Assembly: GCA_903849835.1 (NCBI GenBank)
Contig: CAINKA010000030.1
Coordinates: 1-10,299, forward strand
Source: an uncultured Alphaproteobacteria bacterium
Lineage (GTDB): Bacteria; Pseudomonadota; Alphaproteobacteria; Rickettsiales; UBA1997
DNA length: 10,299 nucleotides
Direction: 5' to 3'
The notes beneath the pieces are model-generated. The model saw only the letters and a list, made by a program, of their open reading frames with translations. It was not told the origin of the DNA and searched no databases. The position numbers were made by a program, and so were the translations under genes. This document shows, piece after piece, positions 1 through 5,845 of the stretch. The number at the start of each line of letters is the position of its first letter. Position 1 is the stretch's first letter.

Positions 1-23
1 CATGCTTCGACAGGCTCAGCATG
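1..23. repeat. Short inverted repeat at window edge
   Basis: CATGCT at 1-6 is the exact reverse complement of AGCATG at 18-23, with an 11-base centre. The sequence resembles a dispersed palindromic intergenic repeat found in many bacterial genomes. The arms probably continue beyond the left edge, since ACA follows the right arm at 25-27 region, but this cannot be seen. It lies about 28 bp past the stop codon of the leftward gene run. A T-run (about 32-38) follows on the plus strand, but the hairpin-to-T spacing is too loose for a convincing terminator. A role as transcript end or dispersed repeat is inference. Confidence 0.4.
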
Positions 24-50
24 ACATTGAGTTTTTTTGATTAATCGGCA

Positions 51-419
51 TTAGTAAGGCTCGTAGATGTAATCCTCAGTGCTAAAATATTCCGACGACA
101 AAACATTCAACACGGCGTGATCAACAAATTCTTCCATGTAGTGCCAATCGCGCGGTTCAAGAACCAAACATTTTGATGGGTTATCTAAAATAAAATATTC
201 CTCTTTCTCGCCATCGTGATTATAAACCTTGCAGCTGCCTTCCAAACAGATCATTGCCTGAATTGCTTTGTGGTGACGATGCTTGCCGCGAATCTCGCCT
301 TTTTTCACGCCGTGAATGTAAAAACTTCTTTTGATTTTGAAGGGCAACTGTCTGTCCTCAACGACCGTAAGGCTTCCGCGATTGTCGGAAAAAGTTTTTA
401 AGTTTATGATGTGAGCCAT
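51..419 (-). CDS. FdtA/QdtA/WxcM-like cupin, probable dTDP-sugar 3,4-ketoisomerase
   Basis: This 122-residue protein is a single-domain cupin of the FdtA/QdtA/WxcM C-terminal type. In that family the enzymes convert dTDP-4-keto-6-deoxyglucose to the 3-keto isomer, ahead of transamination to a 3-amino-3,6-dideoxyhexose for surface glycans. Visible family marks are the N-terminal D-x-RG-x-L (residues 12-17), the RGKHRHHK stretch at 44-51 whose H47 and H49 match the active-site histidine pair, a CLEGSCKV turn at 58-65, and the conserved W92-H93 near the second cupin strand. The length is typical for the family. The ATG at 419 overlaps the upstream glycosyltransferase stop by 16 bp, so this is the last visible gene of the leftward run. 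No aminotransferase (FdtB/QdtB) or rml gene is in view, so the exact substrate and product are unknown. The stop is TAA at 51-53. Confidence 0.85.
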   Translation of the reverse strand: MAHIINLKTFSDNRGSLTVVEDRQLPFKIKRSFYIHGVKKGEIRGKHRHHKAIQAMICLEGSCKVYNHDGEKEEYFILDNPSKCLVLEPRDWHYMEEFVDHAVLNVLSSEYFSTEDYIYEPY

Positions 420-1351
420 GAAATGTTGATTTTGTTATTTTTTTCGTGAGGCAGAAGAGCAAAAATTTTTGCTAAAAATGAATTTTTTTTCAGTGGAATT
501 TTCTTCTCCATTTTAGAGATGAAGTGCTCGACGTAGTTTTTGTAAATTAAATTTCTGGCGTTGAGTGAGATTTTGTAGCCCTCGGTGAGTCTGATCTGTT
601 TTTTATTCAGAATTTTAAATCCGTGAAAATGAAAAAAAATCAGCGGAAATTTTTTACCGGATTTTTTTTCGATGCCGAGAATTTTTTTATTTTCCTCCAC
701 GAAGCGATATTGCTCGATGTTCCACGGCGCCACGCCACCACCGAGATTTTTTAATTCTCGCACGCAATTAAACCGCGCCATCCAATCATCGAGATATTTT
801 TGATCGCCGAATTTGCCATCTTCAACTCGTCCGAAGCACCATTCGATGCAGCGCTCACGCCACCATTTTAGCACTTCCAAACCATCTTCGTCATTTTTGA
901 AAGTCATGAATTGCACGCAATATTTGCCAGAGTTTTTGCTCTGATCATATTTTGGCGTGTAGCGATGCTCGATGATTGAAACTGATTTTTCTCCGAGTTC
1001 TTCAATCAAAATTTTAGGATCAGAAAAAAAATAAAGATCGGCATCGATATAGGTGCAGCTTGGCACCGCGAAGTTTTTTAAAACATAAAAAATTGTTGAA
1101 GGAGTGCACGTCCAGCAATATTCACCTTTGCCTCTTGTTGGTTTTATTCTGAGTAATTCTTCATCTTCAAAATCTTTCAGCGAAATCACCGTGACATTTT
1201 CCAGCGCTAATTTTTTTAAAACTTCTTCACATTTTTCATCGAAGGCAAAAATAAAAAGATGAAAATCAGCGCAGTTTTTTTTCAGCGATTCATACATCAC
1301 CAAGCCATATGCCAGATAGTTCGAATCGAATAGAGTGCAGAAATTAAGCAT
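404..1351 (-). CDS. GT8-like (GT-A fold) glycosyltransferase
   Basis: This is a 315-residue soluble protein with no signal peptide or membrane segment. It has the pattern of a GT-A glycosyltransferase related to family GT8. The N-terminal Rossmann-like half begins LFDSNYLAYGLVMYESL (7-23). A DxD metal and sugar-nucleotide motif lies in YIDADLYFFSDP (D103 and D105). FGDQKYLDDW (181-190) follows, then HFHG (241-244), which resembles the metal-binding HxxG of GT8 enzymes. The C-terminal 60 residues are lysine-rich and could contact the membrane surface. The ATG start at 1349-1351 overlaps the methyltransferase stop by 8 bp, and the gene's own TAA overlaps the start of the downstream cupin gene. 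The context of sugar isomerase, methyltransferase and a second transferase suggests cell-surface glycan or LPS assembly on the cytoplasmic side. Donor and acceptor cannot be told from sequence. Confidence 0.8.
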   Translation of the reverse strand: MLNFCTLFDSNYLAYGLVMYESLKKNCADFHLFIFAFDEKCEEVLKKLALENVTVISLKDFEDEELLRIKPTRGKGEYCWTCTPSTIFYVLKNFAVPSCTYIDADLYFFSDPKILIEELGEKSVSIIEHRYTPKYDQSKNSGKYCVQFMTFKNDEDGLEVLKWWRERCIEWCFGRVEDGKFGDQKYLDDWMARFNCVRELKNLGGGVAPWNIEQYRFVEENKKILGIEKKSGKKFPLIFFHFHGFKILNKKQIRLTEGYKISLNARNLIYKNYVEHFISKMEKKIPLKKNSFLAKIFALLPHEKNNKINISWLTS

Positions 1352-2066
1352 GCTTTTGCGCGATCACAATATTGTCGAGATAGAGGTCGTTATTTTTTGG
1401 CAGAATAATTTGCAGCAAGCATCCGCTCAAATTAAAAATCGAACAAAGAGATCTGATCACAATCCGTTTTATTCGATTTGGTCGAATGCTTTTGCCGATT
1501 ATTTTTTTGTAAATGTAGGCGTTAATGAGCTGAAAAATTACTCCAACATCATCAACAGATTTGCACTGTTCAATGATCAGAAATCCGTTTTTCTCCAAAA
1601 GATGTTTTAATCCAAAAGAAGAATAGCGAGCGTAATCGTGAGGCTGCTCATGCTCGTCCCACACGAATGGAACGGTCATCAACATTTTTCCACTTGGTTT
1701 TAAAACGCGGATTATTTCTGTCAGAAATTCGTCAGGATTAAAAACATGTTCCAACACTTCGTTGCAGATGATGCTGTCAAATTCGCCATCCGAAAATGGA
1801 AATGTTTTTCCATCGTAAAAAAAGTCAGCCTGCTTTGATTTGCGATTGTCTGGTGTGTCATATTCCAATCCAACATATTCGCTGCAGAGGAATAAATCTC
1901 GGTAGGGTTTTTTACCGCATCCAACATCAAGAATTTTGCCGCTGAGATGGCGTGAGAGTAGGCTGATATTCGTGTGTAAGCCACGTCTAGCAAAATAGAA
2001 CGGGTTAAAAAAAATTCCTAAAAATCCGGGATTAAAATTTTGTTTTTTGATCAGTTTTGAGAGCAT
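1344..2066 (-). CDS. Class I SAM-dependent methyltransferase (Methyltransf_11 type)
   Basis: From the ATG at 2064-2066 this is a 240-residue protein with a Rossmann methyltransferase domain. SAM-binding motif I is ILDVGCGKK (45-53). The acidic end of strand 2 is GLEYD (67-70 region). FDSIICNEVLEHV (about 96-108) and the LKPSGKMLMTVPF strand (122-134) follow. The N-terminal NPGFLGIFFNPFYFARRGL is a lead-in that I associate with glycan-cluster methyltransferases. The frame is open upstream to a TTG at 2118-2120 with a purine-rich AAGAAG in front of it, which would add 18 residues and lengthen the overlap with the upstream gene to 89 bp. I prefer the ATG because the overlap is shorter (35 bp) and the predicted N terminus (MLSKLIKKQNFNP) looks natural, but it has no clear Shine-Dalgarno. 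Its likely role is methylation of a sugar or lipid-linked intermediate, with an unknown acceptor. Confidence 0.83.
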   Translation of the reverse strand: MLSKLIKKQNFNPGFLGIFFNPFYFARRGLHTNISLLSRHLSGKILDVGCGKKPYRDLFLCSEYVGLEYDTPDNRKSKQADFFYDGKTFPFSDGEFDSIICNEVLEHVFNPDEFLTEIIRVLKPSGKMLMTVPFVWDEHEQPHDYARYSSFGLKHLLEKNGFLIIEQCKSVDDVGVIFQLINAYIYKKIIGKSIRPNRIKRIVIRSLCSIFNLSGCLLQIILPKNNDLYLDNIVIAQKHA

Positions 2067-2973
2067 TTGAGCTACGTAATTTTTTAATTTTTTTGGAAAT
2101 TTTGTGACGGATTTTCTCAATAAAACTTCTTTGTGGTTTTAAAAAACTCGCCACTTTTTTTCTTACTTTTGGATTTTCTTCGATAGGAATTTTTTCGATT
2201 AAAACTTTCTCCATTGCCACGTTAGTATCGAATTGATTCATGTCGGCGCAGTGAGTGCCAGAGCCGTCAATCCCGATATTCTGTACCAAAGATTTTCCGG
2301 GATAAAGCGTGAGTTTTTCTGCTAAAAATGCCGAGGCATACCAGCGAATTGCCCAAGAATTATTTTTGCCGGCGATCTGATCTTCGAGCATTCTGGTGAA
2401 AGGGTAGCAACCATCGAAATCAAATTTTTTGGTGAGATTTTTTTGCTGCAATTCTGCTAAAAGTTTGGCGCCATTTTTTTCAAAAATATCCCAGCCTCTT
2501 TTCCAAGTCGCCCAGCCCCAGCAGTCAGCGCCGCGTAGAAAAAAAGTTTCCGGCAACTCTTTTTTTACCGGATAAATGTAGCCGTGAATGCTGATAATTT
2601 TTTCTTCCGACTCGTAAAAATCTAAGCCCTCATTCATGAAAGTGAGGAAGTGTTTTGATGTGACCATGTCGTCTTCGAGGACAATGATGCGCCCGAATTT
2701 TGCGATGATTTCGGAAACACCGCTGATGATTGAAGCGGCGAGCCCAAAATTTTTTTCGCGCTCAATCACGGTAATTTTTTTAAATCCGGAAATGGTTCTG
2801 ACGTAGTCTCTCACAGCGCGCACAGCTTTTTCGCCGTCAGAATTTTTCGCATCATCACAAAAAATAAATAGCTCACTTTGCTTGGCTAAAAAATTTTCTT
2901 GCAGTGCTTCAATTGTTTTTTTTGTGTGATCAATCCGATTGTAAACGAATAGAGCGATGGGTGCGCAAATCAT
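2032..2973 (-). CDS. GT2-like glycosyltransferase (GT-A fold, EDD motif)
   Basis: This is a 313-residue cytosolic glycosyltransferase of a GT2-like family. It opens with APIALFVYNRIDHTKKTIEAL (4-24), the first strand and helix of the nucleotide-binding half. FIFCDDAKN follows at about 37-44, and NFGLAASII at 75-83 is the equivalent of the usual N-x-G-xx-x-x-I element. The metal-binding EDD motif is at 100-102, and CWGWATWKRGW (151-161) is the characteristic acceptor-side block. The last 40 residues are very basic (for example KIRHKISKKIKK) and could bind membrane lipid. That is also the part whose codons overlap the downstream methyltransferase. The start ATG shares ATGA with the stop of the upstream mscS-like gene (4 bp overlap), which suggests translational coupling. 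A weak AAGTGAA lies upstream. The likely role is sugar addition during surface polysaccharide or LPS synthesis. Donor and acceptor are unknown. Confidence 0.82.
   Translation of the reverse strand: MICAPIALFVYNRIDHTKKTIEALQENFLAKQSELFIFCDDAKNSDGEKAVRAVRDYVRTISGFKKITVIEREKNFGLAASIISGVSEIIAKFGRIIVLEDDMVTSKHFLTFMNEGLDFYESEEKIISIHGYIYPVKKELPETFFLRGADCWGWATWKRGWDIFEKNGAKLLAELQQKNLTKKFDFDGCYPFTRMLEDQIAGKNNSWAIRWYASAFLAEKLTLYPGKSLVQNIGIDGSGTHCADMNQFDTNVAMEKVLIEKIPIEENPKVRKKVASFLKPQRSFIEKIRHKISKKIKKLRSSNALKTDQKTKF
2126..2131 (-). promoter_or_regulatory. Candidate Shine-Dalgarno for an alternative TTG start of the methyltransferase
   Basis: On the minus strand AAGAAG is followed by five bases (TTTTA) and then TTG at 2118-2120, in frame with the methyltransferase. 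It is one of the better ribosome-binding matches in a window where most starts have none, so the longer 258-residue form cannot be excluded. It lies inside the coding region of the GT2-like gene, where purine runs arise by chance. Confidence 0.25.
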
Positions 2974-4229
2974 ATCATTTTCACTTCACGTTGTGGCAGC
3001 GGAATTTCAATTCCATTTTCTCTAAATTTTTTCCAAATGCTCATTAGCACCTCGCTTCTAGGAAGCATGCGGCCGTGCACGATATCGCTGATCCAAAAAT
3101 AGAGCGTGAATTTTACGTCGAATTCTCCGAATTGAGTGAGGAAGCATTCGATTTCTGGATAGGTTAAACAATGCGAATTTTCTTTGGCGCAGGAAATCAT
3201 GATTTTTTGCACCAGTTCCAAATCAGAGCCGTAAGCCACGCCAACATTGATTTCAACGCGGGCACGATTGTTGGAGTAAGTCCAATTTGTAACTTTGCCG
3301 ATAATAAAATCTTCGTTTGGAACCATGATTTCTTTGCCGTCAAAGCCTTCGATCAAAGTGTAACGTCCGCCAAAATATCTCACAGTGCCGAAAATATTTC
3401 CGTTATCGATCTCGATAATATCGCCGACCTCCACTGATTTTTCGAAGAGCAAAATTATTCCGCTGATAAAATTCGAAGCGATTTTTTGTAGACCAAATCC
3501 AATTCCAACACCGATCGCACCACCAATCACCGCAAGGGTTGTCATGTCAACGCCAAAAGTTTTTAACAGAATTATCGCGACGATTGAATAAACCAAAATG
3601 TCGATAAGTTTGCTGATGATTCCTTTGGTGCTCGATTTGATGCTTTTGTTGTTATCGATGTAGGATTTGCTTTTTTTGCTGATGAGATTTGAAAGCCAAA
3701 AAACGATTAAGAAAACAATGAAGGCTTTCATTACGAGATAGACGGAAATCCTGACTTGGCCTATCTTGAAGGCGTATAGATCGAGATAATCAACCGTTGA
3801 ATCCAGCAATCCAAAAATATCTAAAACAAGTGCCGGCATTAAAAATAATCCTGCCGCATTGGAGACGAAATTGCTGTTGGAAGAGATGCGTAAGAAGCGT
3901 AAAAAAAGAAATAAAGTGACGAGTTTTAACGTGGTGGTAAAGACGATCATTTCTTTAAAAAATGCGCTGTAAATTGAGAGGCCGATTGCAAGAAATATCG
4001 TGGCGAATAGTGGGTAGAGCAGTGGTATGGCGTATCTCGTGACCAACCGATTTAGCTCAGTATTTTTCTTTAAAGTGGCAGAAATTATTTTTGGAAAAAG
4101 AAATCTGCGGCTGAGTCGGTAGCAAAAATATGAGAGGATGAAGCAGGAAATTAACGACAATGATTGCCAGTAAAAACTCGAGCTCGAGATGGTTTTTTCG
4201 ATTACGGTTAGGAGTTTTGTGTAATTCAT
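2970..4229 (-). CDS. MscS-family mechanosensitive ion channel
   Basis: This 419-residue inner-membrane protein has the MscS fold. Hydrophobic segments are visible near 22-38, 68-91, 97-112, 125-141, 160-183 and 206-225. They are followed by the glycine/alanine-rich pore helix GAIGVGIGFGLQKIASNF (237-254), which continues into FISGIILLFEKSVEVGDIIEI, the start of the beta domain. Other MscS marks are VPN (303-305), NWTYSN (315-320) and the C-terminal IPLPQREV (409-416). With about seven membrane segments it is larger than E. coli MscS (three segments, 286 residues), so it belongs to the extended-N-terminus subfamily. Channels of this family release solutes under hypo-osmotic shock. The ATG at 4227-4229 is the first possible start because an in-frame TGA lies three codons upstream. 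It follows icd by 17 bp, without a good ribosome-binding site, and overlaps the next gene by 4 bp. Confidence 0.93.
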   Translation of the reverse strand: MNYTKLLTVIEKTISSSSFYWQSLSLISCFILSYFCYRLSRRFLFPKIISATLKKNTELNRLVTRYAIPLLYPLFATIFLAIGLSIYSAFFKEMIVFTTTLKLVTLFLFLRFLRISSNSNFVSNAAGLFLMPALVLDIFGLLDSTVDYLDLYAFKIGQVRISVYLVMKAFIVFLIVFWLSNLISKKSKSYIDNNKSIKSSTKGIISKLIDILVYSIVAIILLKTFGVDMTTLAVIGGAIGVGIGFGLQKIASNFISGIILLFEKSVEVGDIIEIDNGNIFGTVRYFGGRYTLIEGFDGKEIMVPNEDFIIGKVTNWTYSNNRARVEINVGVAYGSDLELVQKIMISCAKENSHCLTYPEIECFLTQFGEFDVKFTLYFWISDIVHGRMLPRSEVLMSIWKKFRENGIEIPLPQREVKMI

Positions 4230-4231
4230 CT

Positions 4232-4249
4232 GTCGTCAATTGTGAGTTA
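4232..4249. repeat. Degenerate heptad-repeat fragment over the icd stop
   Basis: The plus strand reads GTCGTCA at 4232-4238, identical to one heptad of the array inside icd at 4637-4643. It continues as ATTGTGA and then GTTA, in weaker agreement with the GTNNTNA pattern. It spans most of the 17 bp gap between icd and the mscS-like gene and includes the TAA stop codon of icd (4247-4249). It is too short for certainty and may be chance similarity. Confidence 0.3.
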
Positions 4250-5752
4250 TTCCCCTTGCCCCGACGTGTATCCCGGCTTGCCGTCGAAGAGGTAAAGTCC
4301 TTCATATTTCACGAAATCAATTTTTTTCTGATTCATGATTGAAAGCATTTCGATGATGTCGCTATGCAAAATTATTTTGTTGGAATCGATAATTTCGTTG
4401 CTTGATTTTCCAGTAATTCCTTTGCCGATAAAACGTAAAACCGTGAGGCCTTTTAAATAATTCGGCATCATGTGTTTATCGATCAGAGGCCACAACACAA
4501 GGCCTTTCGCGCTGATCATTTTTACTTCTAATTTTTCACTTTCCATCTGTTTTAACATCGCCAAAAGATCGTCAAATTCTTGCTGCCAATCGATGAAGAG
4601 ATCGAAGCCGATTAGCGACTTTGTCGCTAGTGGTAAGTCGTCAGTCGCAAGTCGTAAGTCGTTACGAGGTTGTTGAGAGGGGTTGCCGGCTTTTTGGTTG
4701 ATAAGCATTTCTGGTAATTTTTCTGGCTTTTGTCCAAGTCTCGCAATTACCGCTTGAGTGAATTCTTTGGTGCCAACTTTTTTCTTGCTGGTTTTTTCGT
4801 TGTAAACATCGGGCGTGTGGAATCCGTCTTCGATCGTTTTGTAGAGCGCATCGCGGATTGCTTTAGCGACTTCGCTTTGTCCGATGTGAATCAGCATCAT
4901 CACTGCGCCGTGAAGTAGACCAGTCGGATTGGCCATATCCTTTCCAGCTATGTCGGGCGCGGATCCGTGGATTGCTTCAAACATTGCGTAATCTTTGCCG
5001 ATGTTTGCAGAGCCTGCGAGACCTACAGAGCCAGAGGTTTCAGCCACGACGTCGGAAATAATGTCGCCGTAAAGATTCATCGTAACAATCACGTCAAAAA
5101 TTTCTGGCTTGGCGGCAAGACGCGCCGTTCCTATGTCGATGATGTAGTGATCATTTTTTATTTCCGGATATTCTTTGGCGATTTCGTCGAAAACTTTGTG
5201 AAAAAGTCCGTCCGTCATTTTCATGATGTTGTCTTTCGAAAAGCAGCTGACTTTTTTTCTGCCGTTAGAAATCGCATATTCAAAAGCGTAGCGAATAATT
5301 TTTTCGCAACCCAATCGAGTCACTAGTTTCAAGCATTGGTAGGTTTGATCAGTTTGACGATGTTCGATGCCAGCGTAAAGATCTTCCTCATTTTCGCGTA
5401 TGATCACCACATCCATTCCGGGAAATTTTGTGGTGATGAAAGGGTGGAAAGAAGCGACGGGACGCACATTGGCGAAGAGCCCCAATTTTTTTCGCATCGT
5501 GACATTTAGGCTTTTATAGCCTCCGCCTTGTGGAGTTGTGATTGGCGCTTTGAGCAAGACGCGCGTGCTGTTTAAATCTTCCCAAGCTGATGGCATCAAT
5601 CCAGAATTAAAGCCTCTTTCGTAAACATTTTTGCCAACTTCAATGATGTTAAACTTAACGTCAGCCTTAGCTTCTTTTAAGATTTCTAAAGTGCTGTCCA
5701 TGATCTCTGGACCAATGCCGTCGCCATAAGCGACCGTGATGGTTTTAGTCAT
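4247..5752 (-). CDS. icd: Isocitrate dehydrogenase, long two-domain form
   Basis: This is a 501-residue TCA-cycle enzyme that oxidatively decarboxylates isocitrate to 2-oxoglutarate. GDGIGPEI (10-17) opens the isocitrate/isopropylmalate dehydrogenase fold. The substrate site is in SLNVTMRKKLGLFANVRP (S81, N83, R87, R97), RENEEDLYAGIE (R119, Y126) and K173. The metal aspartates are D206, D230 and D234 (TMNLYGDIISD). The cofactor loop is HGSAPDIAGKDMANPTG (262-278). Beyond about residue 345 comes a linker and then a C-terminal domain (about 380-501) ending FDGKPGYTSGQGE. This resembles the extra domain of the Thermus enzyme and accounts for the length, about 85 residues more than E. coli Icd. 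D267 and I268 replace the NADP-binding Lys-Tyr pair of E. coli, so NAD+ use is likely. Linker residues 366-379 are encoded by a heptad repeat. The ATG at 5750-5752 has no clear Shine-Dalgarno. It is the first gene of the leftward run. Confidence 0.96.
   Translation of the reverse strand: MTKTITVAYGDGIGPEIMDSTLEILKEAKADVKFNIIEVGKNVYERGFNSGLMPSAWEDLNSTRVLLKAPITTPQGGGYKSLNVTMRKKLGLFANVRPVASFHPFITTKFPGMDVVIIRENEEDLYAGIEHRQTDQTYQCLKLVTRLGCEKIIRYAFEYAISNGRKKVSCFSKDNIMKMTDGLFHKVFDEIAKEYPEIKNDHYIIDIGTARLAAKPEIFDVIVTMNLYGDIISDVVAETSGSVGLAGSANIGKDYAMFEAIHGSAPDIAGKDMANPTGLLHGAVMMLIHIGQSEVAKAIRDALYKTIEDGFHTPDVYNEKTSKKKVGTKEFTQAVIARLGQKPEKLPEMLINQKAGNPSQQPRNDLRLATDDLPLATKSLIGFDLFIDWQQEFDDLLAMLKQMESEKLEVKMISAKGLVLWPLIDKHMMPNYLKGLTVLRFIGKGITGKSSNEIIDSNKIILHSDIIEMLSIMNQKKIDFVKYEGLYLFDGKPGYTSGQGE
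4613..4664. repeat. In-frame heptad tandem repeat plus 7-bp inverted repeat inside icd
   Basis: On the plus strand six contiguous 7-base units run from 4623 to 4664, with consensus GTCGTAA and each differing from it at no more than two positions. The total is 42 bp, a multiple of three, so icd stays open. Immediately beside it TAGCGAC-TTT-GTCGCTA (4613-4629) is a perfect 7-bp inverted repeat with a 3-base loop that includes the first unit. On the coding strand the array reads as repeated DLRLATD and DLPLATK heptapeptides, since three units make seven codons. It lies in the linker between the two Icd domains. Confidence 0.75.
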
Positions 5753-5845
5753 TTTAAAAATTGATTTTGATTGAGATTTAATTGAATTTTACGCGAGTTT
5801 TAGTTTCGAGTTCGAGATTCAAATATTCAACACCTTCCTTCTCCC
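5753..5845. promoter_or_regulatory. Divergent intergenic region, presumed back-to-back promoters
   Basis: This 93 bp gap lies between the divergent starts of icd (minus) and the first GT-C gene (plus), and is the only place where both runs could begin transcription. On the minus strand TAAAAT (plus 5786-5791) is a possible -10 for icd, giving a leader of about 27 bases, but no good -35 is seen at the right distance. No convincing plus-strand -10/-35 pair is visible. TTCGAG occurs twice in tandem at 5805-5816, and the TTGATT motif is repeated at 5761-5773. Neither ATG has a Shine-Dalgarno, and the plus-side start is preceded by a pyrimidine tract (5831-5845). The promoter role is inferred from layout. 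Confidence 0.45.

Noticed and set aside
1..40. Rho-independent terminator at the left edge
   Set aside because: The inverted repeat is followed by T-rich DNA on the plus strand only after about eight other bases, and the gene run ending here is on the minus strand, where no T-tract adjoins the hairpin within the window.
1335..1610. Plus-strand open frames opposite the methyltransferase and other leftward genes (also 216-401, 3171-3437, 3385-3591, 4160-4342, 4470-4676, 4730-4918)
   Set aside because: Each is antisense to a gene with clear conserved motifs, and none shows its own motif, ribosome-binding site or plausible composition.
1721..1993. Out-of-frame minus-strand open frame inside the methyltransferase gene
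   Set aside because: The overlapping frame contains the SAM-binding motifs, so this one is a shadow.
4057..4305. Open frame of 82 codons on the minus strand across the icd-mscS junction
   Set aside because: It overlaps the end of icd and the start of the mscS-like gene in another frame. Both are strongly supported by family motifs, and this frame is low-complexity with no family resemblance.
4613..4664. CRISPR array or attachment site
   Set aside because: The units are 7 bp with no spacers and lie in frame in a coding gene. There is no integrase or cas gene nearby.
4967..5326. Open frame of 119 codons on the plus strand inside icd
   Set aside because: It lies wholly antisense to the well-supported icd gene, shows no recognisable domain, and its composition follows from the opposite-strand codons.
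5805..5816. Operator formed by the doubled TTCGAG in the divergent promoter region
   Set aside because: It is a short direct repeat with no regulator gene nearby and no clear promoter elements to place it against, so no regulatory claim is made.
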